64,000 nucleotides of DNA, taken from JBGUXS01 sp045118155 (GTDB taxonomy: Bacteria > Pseudomonadota > Alphaproteobacteria > CAAHEQ01 > UBA3637). The position numbers and the translations under genes are program-made. Positions within the stretch are counted from its first letter, which is position 1. Each line of letters begins with the position of its first letter. Shown in pieces: positions 39,810 to 47,726 of the stretch. Under the pieces are notes generated by a model. The model searched no databases, was not told the origin of the DNA, and was given only the letters and a program-made list of their open reading frames with translations. The stretch covers positions 24,900 to 88,899 of the forward strand of contig JBGUXS010000014.1 of NCBI GenBank assembly GCA_045118155.1, in the 5' to 3' direction.

Positions 39810-40391
39810 TTAGAAGTGATACCGTGCAGATAATAGAATATCATGTGATCTTAAATCTTCACGAGATTTCACGCCCTCGGCCGCTCTTTTCAGGCGTGCT
39901 TTCCCCAGGTTCGTAAAGCGGTATCCTAAATCCAAACTCCAACAATCATTGATGTAGTAGTCAATACCGGCCCCTACGTTCCAGGCGAAACGACTGCTGC
40001 CCTTTCCTTTGCCGTCAGCAATGCTATCTGTTTTGTTATAAGCGTACCCGATACCCCCCATAGCATAAATATCGGCTTTCCCATACAAAGGGATGGTTCC
40101 GTAAATATTTGCTAGGACTGGGATAGCCCAAACTTTTGATTTTTCACTGGCTTCCTTGAAGTGGACTTTTCCCCAAGGACGGAAAGAAGCAATAATATCA
40201 GAACGGATATATTCGTTATACTTGTATCCCATACCAAGACCGAAGATACCGTGTTCTTTGTATTCGTCTTGACCAAAGCCCATCCCGGCTTGAACGACCC
40301 CGTATGTGTGGGCCGGCATCATAGATTCTTCCGCATGAGCAAAGGTGCACACACTTAAAACGGCCAATGTGGATAATAAATACTTTTTCAT
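39810..40391 (-). CDS. OmpA/opacity-type outer-membrane beta-barrel protein
   Basis: 193 residues. Signal peptide MKKYLLSTLAVLSVCTFAHA, then alternating aromatic/polar strands: YGVVQAGMGFGQDEY, GLGMGYKYNEY, GKADIYAMGGIGYAYNK, FAWNVGAGIDYYINDCWSLDLGYRF. It ends in ILLSARYHF with the terminal Phe recognised by the BAM complex. This is an eight-strand barrel of the surface-antigen/OmpA-like type. Role not assignable. Ribosome-binding site AAAGGAG. Confidence 0.85.
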   Translation of the reverse strand: MKKYLLSTLAVLSVCTFAHAEESMMPAHTYGVVQAGMGFGQDEYKEHGIFGLGMGYKYNEYIRSDIIASFRPWGKVHFKEASEKSKVWAIPVLANIYGTIPLYGKADIYAMGGIGYAYNKTDSIADGKGKGSSRFAWNVGAGIDYYINDCWSLDLGYRFTNLGKARLKRAAEGVKSREDLRSHDILLSARYHF

Positions 40392-40418
40392 TTTTTTCTC
40401 CTTTTTCTAAGTTGCAAA

Positions 40419-40448
40419 AGTATCACATTTTCAATTGTAGGTAGTAAA
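40419..40448 (-). promoter_or_regulatory. Candidate promoter of the outer-membrane protein gene
   Basis: On the minus strand, TTTACT (40448-40443), an 18-bp spacer and GATACT (40424-40419). Confidence 0.4.
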
Positions 40449-40534
40449 CACATAAAATGTCTAGTCCCTTTTTGCATTTTCTTGAAAATAAATAGAATAG
40501 TATGTTTTTTACATATCCTATTACTCTTTTTTTA

Positions 40535-40577
40535 TAAAAAAGCCCCTCTATCTTGAAAGATAAAGAGGATTTTTTTC
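40535..40577 (-). terminator. Intrinsic terminator after the 155-residue hypothetical gene
   Basis: Stem CCTCT/AGAGG plus ATCT/AGAT (40545-40568), with a T-run on the minus-strand side (AAAAAAG on the plus strand). Confidence 0.75.
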
Positions 40578-40595
40578 AATTTTTAAGAGAAAAAT

Positions 40596-41063
40596 CTATC
40601 GGGATTGTGACAGAGCTTGAAGCATTGATTTTTGTACGCGGCGTTCATCCTTAGGAAGCCCCTTGAGTGTTTGAAGAGTAGCAATATCTTTTTCTGTTAA
40701 AGAATGGCTGGTAAGAATATCAAACCGATAAGATGCTTGGCGATAAATCGCGTTTTTAATACGGATGGCACGTGCCCTTTTTTGTAACGCTGGATTGGCC
40801 AATTCTTTATTGTATTGGTGACAGAGCTTTCCTAAATTCATTGAAATAGTGTGGTCTATATGGCGTGAAATAGTACGGGGGTTAGTTTCCCACCCTAAAG
40901 GTTGATTGTGGCGTTTGGACCAACGGTAAGCCGCTTTTTCGGCCAAAAGATATTCTTTTTTAAAATACGTAATAACGGCCTGTGCAAAGGGGGTCCAAGA
41001 ATCTTCTTGTCCAAATTCGCGCAAAGCTTTGCATGTATCACAATTATAATAAGTTGTTGTCAT
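40596..41063 (-). CDS. Hypothetical protein with N-terminal CxxC
   Basis: 155 residues from ATG 41063 (MTTTYYNCDTCKALREFG), which has a GGAG ribosome-binding site; an earlier in-frame start at 41105 does not. No family recognised. The N-terminus has a single CxxC, the remainder is basic and helical (KKEYLLAEKAAYRWSKRHN, KRARAIRIKNAIYRQASYRFD). No signal peptide or membrane segment. A nucleic-acid-binding role is conceivable from the charge, nothing more. It has its own strong promoter. Confidence 0.65.
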   Translation of the reverse strand: MTTTYYNCDTCKALREFGQEDSWTPFAQAVITYFKKEYLLAEKAAYRWSKRHNQPLGWETNPRTISRHIDHTISMNLGKLCHQYNKELANPALQKRARAIRIKNAIYRQASYRFDILTSHSLTEKDIATLQTLKGLPKDERRVQKSMLQALSQSR

Positions 41064-41095
41064 CAGAAATCTCCATAAAAAATAACAATAAATGA

Positions 41096-41124
41096 AAGAT
41101 ATCACAAAAGATGATATTTGTCAA
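41096..41124 (-). promoter_or_regulatory. Promoter of the 155-residue hypothetical gene
   Basis: On the minus strand, TTGACA (41124-41119), a 17-bp spacer and TATCTT (41101-41096). The inverted pair ATATCA/TGATAT (41099-41104 and 41112-41117) fills the spacer and could be an operator. Confidence 0.7.
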
Positions 41125-41130
41125 GTATTT

Positions 41131-41808
41131 TTATGCTATAACCAAAGCCCCATCTTTGATGGTTAAACGCATATCCATTCTGTTGGCTAAATCTGGATTA
41201 TGGGTGGCAATAACGGCGGCTAACCCCGTTTCTTTGACGATTTTTAGCAGTAAATTGAAAACGCTTTCGGCCGTAACGGGATCTAAGTTCCCTGTGGGTT
41301 CATCGGCAAGCAGTAATTTCGGTTTATTGGCCAAGGCCCTAGCTATCGCTACCCGCTGTTGTTCCCCACCAGATAATTGTCCCGATCGGTGATGTAGGCG
41401 CTTTTCTAGACCAACCAGAGTCAAAAGCTCTTCTGCCCGAGTTTGCGCCTCTTTGATGGACGCCCCCGCTAAACGTTGGGGGAGCATCACATTTTCTAGG
41501 GCAGAAAAATCGGGCAATAACAAATGGCTTTGATAAATAAACCCGATATGGTGCCGACGCAAAGCCGTTCGTTTTAAATCCGACATTTTCTTTAAGTTTT
41601 GCCCGTCTAATACAAGGGTGCCATTGGTGGGGGTATCTAATAACCCCGCAATGTGTAAAAGGGTGGATTTTCCAGACCCAGAAGGCCCCGTTAAAGCAAT
41701 CAATTGACCGGGGTAAATAATCAGATTGACATCTTTCAAAACAGCAAGTTTCGTTTTGCCTTTGGTGAACGTGCGCCCGATGTGTTGAAGTTCTAAAATA
41801 CTATTCAT
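41131..41808 (-). CDS. lolD: Lipoprotein-releasing ABC transporter ATPase LolD
   Basis: 225 residues. Walker A GPSGSGKST near 40, Q-loop YQSHLLLPDFSALENVMLP, signature LSGGEQQRVAIARAL, Walker B LLLADEPTGNLD and H-loop ATHNPD. With the FtsX-type partner it extracts mature lipoproteins from the inner membrane for delivery to LolA. The start overlaps the end of lolC by 8 bp. A 17-bp gap separates the two adjacent genes' -35 region and this stop. Confidence 0.94.
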   Translation of the reverse strand: MNSILELQHIGRTFTKGKTKLAVLKDVNLIIYPGQLIALTGPSGSGKSTLLHIAGLLDTPTNGTLVLDGQNLKKMSDLKRTALRRHHIGFIYQSHLLLPDFSALENVMLPQRLAGASIKEAQTRAEELLTLVGLEKRLHHRSGQLSGGEQQRVAIARALANKPKLLLADEPTGNLDPVTAESVFNLLLKIVKETGLAAVIATHNPDLANRMDMRLTIKDGALVIA

Positions 41809-43045
41809 AGCGCAAAATCTCCACAGGATCGGTTTTACTGGCTTTCCAAGCAGGGTATAGGGTTGCCCCTAAGGAAAATGTTAAGGCCATTGCGGTGATT
41901 AGGATAACTTCTTGTGGGTCCACTTTGGCGGGTAAGTGCGACAGGAAGTAAATTTCGGCCGAAAAGAGTTCATGCCCCGACACATTTTCTAAAAACGTTT
42001 TAATGGCGTCTATATGGGTGCAAAATAAAAGGCCTAACCCAACCCCAGACAGTGTTCCAATAACCCCGATCGTCAAACCCGCCAATAAAAACACCCGCAT
42101 AATTGTTCCCCGCGTCGCCCCCATGGTTCGTAAAATGGCAATATCTTTGGCTTTGTCTTGTACCAACATAATTAGCCCCGAAATCATGTTAAAAGCCGCC
42201 ACAATGACAATCAATGTTAAAATTAAAAACATCACATTTTTTTCAACTTCAATGGCATTGAAAAAGGCCTTGTTCGTATAACGCCAATCTTTAAGACGAG
42301 CCCCTTGGGGCATTAAATCGGCCGCTGCATCTAAAACTTTTGGGGTGTGAGAGGTGTCATCTAAGAACACTTCTAAATGAGAAACGGCATTGGGATACAT
42401 GAAGAAAGTTTGTGCCTCTTTTAACGGAACAAACACAAAATTGTCGTCGTATTCAAACATCCCCGAATCAAACGTTCCAATCACTTTATAGGTTTGCATT
42501 TTAGGAATGGTTCCAAAAGCCGTAATATTCCCTTTAGGGGAAATCAAAGTAACGGTATCGCCTTTGTTAATGCCTAATTTTAAGGCCAAACGATAGCCCA
42601 AAATCATTGTCCGTTCTTTGAAATTTTCTATGGGTAATCCGTGATAACCTTGAAAGAGTACAGGATGATTCTTAAAACTTTTTGCCGGCATTCCCCGGAC
42701 CATGACCCCGATAGAGGCGTATTGAGTAGAGGCCATGGCTTGTCCATCTACAACGGGGGATACTTCTTGGACATGCAGGGTGTTTGATAGGCGTTCTGTC
42801 GCCTCTTCATAATGCGTTAGGGCCACCCCCGTTTCTGGATAAACCCCTAATTGCCCATTGATGCCTAAAATCCGTCCAATCAGTTCGTCTTGAAAACCAT
42901 TCATAACACTGGTGACGATAATTAAAGTTGCTACCCCCAGCATAATCCCCAAAAAGGAAAATGCCGAAATCACAGAGACAAATTTGGTTTGCTTGCGGGA
43001 TCGCAAGTACCGGAAGGCCATAAAACGTTCAACTGGACTAAACAT
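41801..43045 (-). CDS. lolC: Lipoprotein-releasing permease LolC/LolE
   Basis: 414 residues. N-terminal cytoplasmic FRYLRSRKQTKFVSVISAFSFLGIMLGVA, first TM at about 22-45, a large periplasmic domain, and three C-terminal helices (about 265-290, 310-340, 375-400) of the FtsX type. The family ends in LYPAWKASKTDPVEILRYE. A single LolC/E gene with LolD suggests a homodimeric LolF-type exporter. The start ATG 43045 has no Shine-Dalgarno sequence, but TATAAT ends 7 nt upstream, so the mRNA is probably leaderless. Confidence 0.92.
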   Translation of the reverse strand: MFSPVERFMAFRYLRSRKQTKFVSVISAFSFLGIMLGVATLIIVTSVMNGFQDELIGRILGINGQLGVYPETGVALTHYEEATERLSNTLHVQEVSPVVDGQAMASTQYASIGVMVRGMPAKSFKNHPVLFQGYHGLPIENFKERTMILGYRLALKLGINKGDTVTLISPKGNITAFGTIPKMQTYKVIGTFDSGMFEYDDNFVFVPLKEAQTFFMYPNAVSHLEVFLDDTSHTPKVLDAAADLMPQGARLKDWRYTNKAFFNAIEVEKNVMFLILTLIVIVAAFNMISGLIMLVQDKAKDIAILRTMGATRGTIMRVFLLAGLTIGVIGTLSGVGLGLLFCTHIDAIKTFLENVSGHELFSAEIYFLSHLPAKVDPQEVILITAMALTFSLGATLYPAWKASKTDPVEILRYE

Positions 43046-43052
43046 AGGGGGT

Positions 43053-43058
43053 ATTATA
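43053..43058 (-). promoter_or_regulatory. -10 box 7 nt before the lolC start codon
   Basis: On the minus strand, a perfect TATAAT (43058-43053) followed by 7 nt and the ATG at 43045. No convincing -35 box at the 17-bp position. Confidence 0.6.
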
Positions 43059-43078
43059 GGCCTTTTTTTAAAAAAAAT

Positions 43079-43717
43079 CTACCAATTTTTGCACAAAGCT
43101 GTGGTGGCTTGGTAGGATTCAGGGGTATCAATAATGGCGTTTTTTTCTTCAATTTTCTTGTTTATATGATTGATAATAGGGTCAATGTCTTTCATGACTT
43201 GGCGGGCTTGATTTTCCAAAACGGCTTGCGCCCGTTCACCGGTATACACATATTCGGGTTTGATTTTTTTGACGGCCTGTTTAATGGTGCGTTCCAAATC
43301 GGGCTTGAAAAAGCTCATGGCCTGTTGTGTAACGGCGACATGGAATTTTTCATGTTCTTTGATGGTGTTAAATTCGCAAGACCCTGCCTTATACTTTTTA
43401 TCAATAAAAACATAAATGACGTCCGAACCAATACTAAACACAATCCGGCGAATTCCAACACAGGTTTTATTTCCTTCCCGACGCTGAAAAGGAACAACTT
43501 CATAACTGGCCGAAATTTTATTGGTGGTCAGGCCTAAGTTATTTTCAGGAAGATTGAGATTTAAGTGTTTAGCATATTCTTCGCGGGACATATTCGTCAC
43601 ATACTTCACAATGCCGGGTTTTGTTTTAATTAAAACGTCCGGTGTACGATAGGTGCATTCGGCCCTTGCACTCATGGCAAAAATAAGATAAACTCCCACT
43701 AGAAAAATTTTCTTCAT
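43079..43717 (-). CDS. Secreted protein with HExxxH-like segment
   Basis: 212 residues from ATG 43717 (MKKIFLVGVYL). Signal peptide ends near SARA|EC. Internal motif TIKEHEKFHVAV has a His-Glu-x-x-His-type arrangement (EHEKFH) like those of DUF922-type Zn-dependent proteases, which carry HExxH or close variants after a Cys-containing segment; Cys residues flank it (GNKTC, KAGSCEFN). The C-terminal part is helical. Enzymatic activity is unproven. A TATGAT box ends 7 nt before the ATG and no ribosome-binding site is present. The start lies 29 bp from that of the divergent exonuclease gene. Confidence 0.6.
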   Translation of the reverse strand: MKKIFLVGVYLIFAMSARAECTYRTPDVLIKTKPGIVKYVTNMSREEYAKHLNLNLPENNLGLTTNKISASYEVVPFQRREGNKTCVGIRRIVFSIGSDVIYVFIDKKYKAGSCEFNTIKEHEKFHVAVTQQAMSFFKPDLERTIKQAVKKIKPEYVYTGERAQAVLENQARQVMKDIDPIINHINKKIEEKNAIIDTPESYQATTALCKNW

Positions 43718-43724
43718 GACATAC

Positions 43725-43752
43725 ATCATAACGTTAAAGGGGAAAAATGCAA
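43725..43752 (-). promoter_or_regulatory. Promoter of the HExxxH-type gene, overlapping the xthA start codon
   Basis: On the minus strand, TTGCAT (43752-43747), a 16-bp spacer and TATGAT (43730-43725), then 7 nt to ATG 43717. The -35 box lies on the first codons of xthA. Confidence 0.6.
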
Positions 43753-44526
43753 CGATTTATTTCATGGAATGTCGCTTCTGTTCGGGCTAGGTGGCCAAAT
43801 GTTGAGTGTTTGGTTAAAACTTATCATCCGGACATTTTGGCTTTACAGGAAATTAAAGCCACAGCGGATACTTTCCCATTTTTTGAAACTGAGGCCTTGG
43901 GATATCACGCCTATATTTCTGGTCAAAAAGGGTTTAATGGGGTGGCGTTGTTAAGTAAGGAACCTTTAACCGATATCAAAGATAATTTAATGAATGAATC
44001 AGGGAATGAATTGCAAGCCCGCTTTATTCAGGGAAATATAGGGGGAATAACGGTTATAAGTGTCTATGTCCCCAATGGGAATCCCCCCGAAAAAGATCCC
44101 ACAGATACGACCCGTCTTCAATATAAACTACGGTGGTTTGATGCTTTGCAAAATCACTTAAAATCCCTGTCCGGCCCTGTTGTGTGTATGGGGGATTTTA
44201 ATGTGATAGAGAAAGATACGGATGTCTATAATCCCGCAGCATACCGGACAAATGCCTTGATGGTTCCGGAAGTTAGGACAGCTTTTCAAGGGCTTTTAAA
44301 ACTTCCATTGGAAGAAGCCATTCGCTTGAAACATCCCGAAGAACATTACTATTCATTTTGGGATTTCCAAATGCGGGCATGGGAAAAAAATTATGGGATG
44401 CTGTTGGATAGAATCCTGTTAACACCGGATTTGGCCCTTAAAGTACAAGATGCTGGGGTCTTGAAAGAGGTAAGATCTTGGATGAAAACATCCGATCATG
44501 CCCCCGTGTTTATGACCATAAAATAA
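43747..44526 (+). CDS. xthA: Exodeoxyribonuclease III
   Basis: 259 residues of the EEP (exonuclease-endonuclease-phosphatase) family, an AP endonuclease of base-excision repair. WNVASVRARWP at 7-17, LQEIKA with the metal-binding Glu, GFNGVALLSK, VCMGDFNV, LDRILLTP and the C-terminal TSDHAPVF are all in place. Ribosome-binding site AAAGGGG. Only 17 bp separate it from the ORF of the divergent gene. Confidence 0.95.
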   Translation: MQRFISWNVASVRARWPNVECLVKTYHPDILALQEIKATADTFPFFETEALGYHAYISGQKGFNGVALLSKEPLTDIKDNLMNESGNELQARFIQGNIGGITVISVYVPNGNPPEKDPTDTTRLQYKLRWFDALQNHLKSLSGPVVCMGDFNVIEKDTDVYNPAAYRTNALMVPEVRTAFQGLLKLPLEEAIRLKHPEEHYYSFWDFQMRAWEKNYGMLLDRILLTPDLALKVQDAGVLKEVRSWMKTSDHAPVFMTIK

Positions 44527-44566
44527 CTTGGCATTTTAATTTCTTTCCTTTTTGTTAAAAAAGGTG

Positions 44567-44572
44567 TACAAT
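44567..44572 (+). promoter_or_regulatory. -10 box 6 nt before the next start codon
   Basis: TACAAT (44567-44572), then 6 nt to the ATG at 44579. No clear -35 box. Confidence 0.45.
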
Positions 44573-44578
44573 AGCACT

Positions 44579-45538
44579 ATGCAAAAGTGGGCTGTTTGTT
44601 TGGGTATAATTTTAGGCCTTTGGGGAACCGAAGTAAAGGCCGGTGTGCAGACATTGATCAGTTTAGATAAAACGTGTCGGTTGTTTTATCCCACAGATAA
44701 AAATGTGACGGGATGGCGTATTAAAACATCTTTGCCGTGTCCTGGGGGTAGGGTGCATGGACAAGGACGCATAACCTTGATGAATGCCTTTCATAAACCC
44801 GAAGAAGAATTGAATGGTTTTTTTTCCCAAGGGTATTGGACAGATGTGTTGATAACGACCCCTTTGCACCTTGCCAATTCTAAAGAAGGGCCAGCGTTAT
44901 TATTTTTATTGGCCCAAGATGTGCAACCTGCGGTCTCTTATTTTGGGTATATGACGGCGCAAAAAAATAATCCATTTTATTATTCGGCGTTTAAATTATG
45001 TTCTAATGTACGTGTTTTAGTCCAAACATCAGAAGATTTAGCCGATGAAACTTTTCAAAAACAAGTGGCTTTGAGGACCACAGGGGCTATGAAGTCTTTG
45101 TGTCCCCAAGCATCTAAAATAACGTTGTTTTCTAGGATGTCCGACGAAGATCCCCCTTCTTTATATGGTATATTAGATACCCAAACGATGCATTTTGAAA
45201 AAAGGGTGGCCCCCAAGATTGCCCCAGTTCCTGAAGACCTTACCGAGGCTGAAACGGCGTTATATGTGCCAGAACAGGCCGCGTTGGAAACTAAAAATCC
45301 CCTAGAAAATCTTTCTCATTTGTTTTTAAAGAGTTTAATCACTGGGCAAAAGATAAAAGGACGGGCTAGGGTCCATATTACCGAGGCGTTGCATGTGGAT
45401 GAACCTGTCAAAGCCACTATTTTAGGGGCGGTAACCCCAGGGTGGGGAGTTGTGGAAGGGACTTTTTTTAAAAGCGGGGAACAAACACCGATTATTCAAG
45501 TGAGATCTTGGACTTCTGAAGAAAGAGAGGCCCCATGA
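44579..45538 (+). CDS. Periplasmic protein of unknown function
   Basis: 319 residues from ATG 44579 (MQKWAVCLGIILGLWGTEVKAG), which gives a clean signal peptide; an earlier in-frame start at 44552 would extend it by nine residues without a ribosome-binding site. No family recognised. Cys residues are paired across the mature protein (RLFYPTD region, SLPCPG, KLCSNV, SLCPQAS). A Glu/Pro-rich linker lies near 215-250. It overlaps the following gene by 4 bp (ATGA). Both probably act together in the envelope (inference). Confidence 0.6.
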   Translation: MQKWAVCLGIILGLWGTEVKAGVQTLISLDKTCRLFYPTDKNVTGWRIKTSLPCPGGRVHGQGRITLMNAFHKPEEELNGFFSQGYWTDVLITTPLHLANSKEGPALLFLLAQDVQPAVSYFGYMTAQKNNPFYYSAFKLCSNVRVLVQTSEDLADETFQKQVALRTTGAMKSLCPQASKITLFSRMSDEDPPSLYGILDTQTMHFEKRVAPKIAPVPEDLTEAETALYVPEQAALETKNPLENLSHLFLKSLITGQKIKGRARVHITEALHVDEPVKATILGAVTPGWGVVEGTFFKSGEQTPIIQVRSWTSEEREAP

Positions 45539-46242
45539 AAAAAATGTTAATCTTAATTGGGGTTGGATTGGCCTGTGCAGGGTGCTTATTTGTTTTGGGT
45601 CAAAGCTTTAAACCAATGCCAGAAATGCCGTTTAAGTACACGTCCAAAGTTAAAGTTTTAAAAGATGGCATGGCCTTTTTTGATGTCCAATTGAAAAATC
45701 CCGCTGTTACGATAGAAAAATTAATTTATCGCCCTGGCAAAAATGATGTTTTTATTAAGGCCGTCCATTTTTCTTTTCCTGTTTTAAAACGGCTTCAACG
45801 TTATCCCAACGTGGCGGTGGAACACTTAGATCATTATGTTCCTTATCGGGATATTCTGCGGTTTCCTATGGAATCATTGGCCTTGGCGGAAATTTATACA
45901 TTAAAAGGAACTTTGGCGTGTACTGGAAAGAAAATGCAGGCCCCTTTTAGTGCATGGTATTGCACCCTAGAACGTGATGAAGAAAAACCTGTTTTCTTCA
46001 CGTTGGGATGTTTGACGGATGTACAGACACCATTTGAACAGATGGTTTGTCCCGATGTTAGAATTAGTTTGCCCCTAGGTAAAATGGTGGCGGTATATGC
46101 CCGATATGCCAAAGGGTTAGGTGTGTCCTTTCCTTTTCCAGATAAAGCGGTTTTGGAATTGCGCCTGACTTTGCCGGAACAGCCCCTGATAACCTTGTTT
46201 GAACAGGGGATGCCTGATGCCCAAGTACAGGTATTACCTTAG
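45535..46242 (+). CDS. Membrane-anchored envelope protein of unknown function
   Basis: 235 residues. The N-terminal hydrophobic segment MLILIGVGLACAGCLFVLG may be an uncleaved anchor or a degenerate lipobox around Cys17. The mature part is beta-rich, with paired Cys residues (TLACTGK, WYCTLER, LGCLTD, MVCPDV). No recognised family. It is translationally coupled to the preceding periplasmic protein by ATGA and convergent with ptsH, whose end overlaps by 4 bp. Confidence 0.55.
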   Translation: MKKMLILIGVGLACAGCLFVLGQSFKPMPEMPFKYTSKVKVLKDGMAFFDVQLKNPAVTIEKLIYRPGKNDVFIKAVHFSFPVLKRLQRYPNVAVEHLDHYVPYRDILRFPMESLALAEIYTLKGTLACTGKKMQAPFSAWYCTLERDEEKPVFFTLGCLTDVQTPFEQMVCPDVRISLPLGKMVAVYARYAKGLGVSFPFPDKAVLELRLTLPEQPLITLFEQGMPDAQVQVLP

Positions 46243-46508
46243 CTTTCTTCCCCAAATTTGTTTTGAATAAGGGATTTTAAACAAGAAAAAGCTTTTTCTT
46301 CATCGGTTCCCGTGACAGTTAAGGTAATTGTATCTCCACAAGCTGCCCCCAACATCAATAGGCCCATCACGGATTTGCCTGAAACACACATATCCCCTTT
46401 TTGGACCGTAATTTCGGATGTGAATGCGTCGGCATGTTGTACAAAAACAGCGGTAGCCCGTGCATGCATCCCCTTAAAATTTTGAATGACGATTTTTTCT
46501 TGTTGCAT
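46239..46508 (-). CDS. ptsH: Phosphocarrier protein HPr
   Basis: 89 residues. The phosphorylated His15 is in GMHARATAVF (usually GLHARPAA) and the regulatory Ser46 in SGKSVMGLLMLGA. Ser46 suggests control by HPr kinase, whose gene is not in the window. It lies directly after the EIIA-Man gene with no gap. No PTS permease is nearby, as in alphaproteobacterial regulatory PTS. Confidence 0.93.
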   Translation of the reverse strand: MQQEKIVIQNFKGMHARATAVFVQHADAFTSEITVQKGDMCVSGKSVMGLLMLGAACGDTITLTVTGTDEEKAFSCLKSLIQNKFGEES

Positions 46509-46910
46509 TTAAGCGTCCAATTGTAAAAGTTCCGAAGCAATATGAATATAATGACGGCCTGCTTCTTGTGCATGTCTGACGGCATCGGTTAACGGTTCAT
46601 TGCGTTCCCGCACCAATTTGACAAGTAAAGGGACATTCACACCGGAGATAACCTCAATATTTAACTCTTCCATTAAAGAAGTGGCAATGTTGGAAGGTGT
46701 CCCCCCAAACATATCCGTTAAAATAACAACCCCATCCCCTGTATTAACAGCGGTTGCTTTTTCCAAAATTTCATGACGTTTCTTTTCTGTTTCATCCGTA
46801 GGATAAATCCCGACACAGGCAATATTTTCCTGGGGACCTGTGACGTGTTCCATAACGTTTACAAGCTCCTTCGCTAAGCCCCCATGTGTAACAATGACAA
46901 TTCCTATCAT
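46509..46910 (-). CDS. PTS EIIA component, mannose family
   Basis: 133 residues from ATG 46910 (MIGIVIVTHGG), with an AGAGG ribosome-binding site. His9 in VTHGGLA is the phosphorylated residue, and DMFGGTPSNIA and VSGVNVPLLVKL are family motifs. A stand-alone EIIA-Man domain without EIIB/C/D acts as a regulatory output of the phosphorelay PtsP/PtsI-HPr-EIIA. It is co-transcribed with ptsH from a clear promoter. Confidence 0.93.
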   Translation of the reverse strand: MIGIVIVTHGGLAKELVNVMEHVTGPQENIACVGIYPTDETEKKRHEILEKATAVNTGDGVVILTDMFGGTPSNIATSLMEELNIEVISGVNVPLLVKLVRERNEPLTDAVRHAQEAGRHYIHIASELLQLDA

Positions 46911-46928
46911 TATATCGCCTCTGGATAA

Positions 46929-46957
46929 AGGATAGCATAAAAATCCTATTTTGTAAA
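46929..46957 (-). promoter_or_regulatory. Promoter of the EIIA-HPr operon
   Basis: On the minus strand, TTTACA (46957-46952), a 17-bp spacer and TATCCT (46934-46929). Confidence 0.65.
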
Positions 46958-46974
46958 GGAAAAGATGAAAGGTC

Positions 46975-47014
46975 TTGACAAGGGGGCTTTTTAATGGCAA
47001 AGTTAAGACTTAAC
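46975..47014 (+). promoter_or_regulatory. psd promoter region with palindrome
   Basis: A perfect -35 TTGACA at 46975-46980 with only a weak -10 (CAAAGT, 46998-47003). The palindrome GTTAAG-A-CTTAAC at 47002-47014 covers the expected start site and could be an operator. Confidence 0.45.
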
Positions 47015-47027
47015 AAAAGGAGTCTTG

Positions 47028-47726
47028 ATGAAGAAAGAATTTTTAGAAATTTCTTGGAAACGTTATTTATTGCCCCCTATTCATCCTGAAGGGATTCGTG
47101 TTGTCCTAATTATGGCCTGTGTGGTAACGTTGTTAGGGTTGTTAAGTTCCTATATTTGGGTTATTGGGGTGCCGGTGTTGGGGTTTGCCCTTTATTTCTT
47201 TCGGAATCCCGAACGGGTTCCCCCAGAAGGGGATCATTTAGTCTTGGCCCCTGCCGATGGGATTGTCTGTGCTATTCGGGAAATGGTTCCCCCAGAAACG
47301 CTTAATTTAGGAACGGATCCTTTGATTCGGGTCAGTACGTTTATGAGTGTCTTTAACGTCCATGTTAACCGGAATCCTGTATCAGGGATGGTGTGTGCCT
47401 TAAAATATCATCCGGGAAAGTTTGTGAATGTGGCCCATAAAGACAGTGAAGATAATGAACGACAGGAAATTTGCGTACAAAAACGAAATGGCACAAAAAT
47501 TGGGTATGTGCAAATAGCTGGACTCGTCGCACGACGGATCTTCTGTCCCTTACAGGTTGGACAGCAGGTCAAACGTGGTCAGGTGTTTGGGTTAATCCGA
47601 TTCGGTTCGCGTTTGGATGTCTATTTACCTAAAGGGGTAAAACCTTTGGTGGAATTGGGGCAAACGATGGTGGCCGGGGAAACGGTTATTGCAGATTTAA
47701 CGAAAGGGAAATCACATGAAAGATGA
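47028..47726 (+). CDS. psd: Phosphatidylserine decarboxylase proenzyme
   Basis: 232 residues, the short archaeal/alphaproteobacterial type of Psd. An N-terminal membrane helix pair (about 22-57) precedes FFRNPERVPP and LAPADGIVC. His residues in FNVHVNRNP and the cleavage motif RFGSRLD, with the Gly-Ser self-cleaved to form the pyruvoyl group, are present. It makes phosphatidylethanolamine in the inner membrane. ATG 47028 has ribosome-binding site AAAGGAG; a TTG one codon earlier was not used. It overlaps pssA by 11 bp. Confidence 0.95.
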   Translation: MKKEFLEISWKRYLLPPIHPEGIRVVLIMACVVTLLGLLSSYIWVIGVPVLGFALYFFRNPERVPPEGDHLVLAPADGIVCAIREMVPPETLNLGTDPLIRVSTFMSVFNVHVNRNPVSGMVCALKYHPGKFVNVAHKDSEDNERQEICVQKRNGTKIGYVQIAGLVARRIFCPLQVGQQVKRGQVFGLIRFGSRLDVYLPKGVKPLVELGQTMVAGETVIADLTKGKSHER

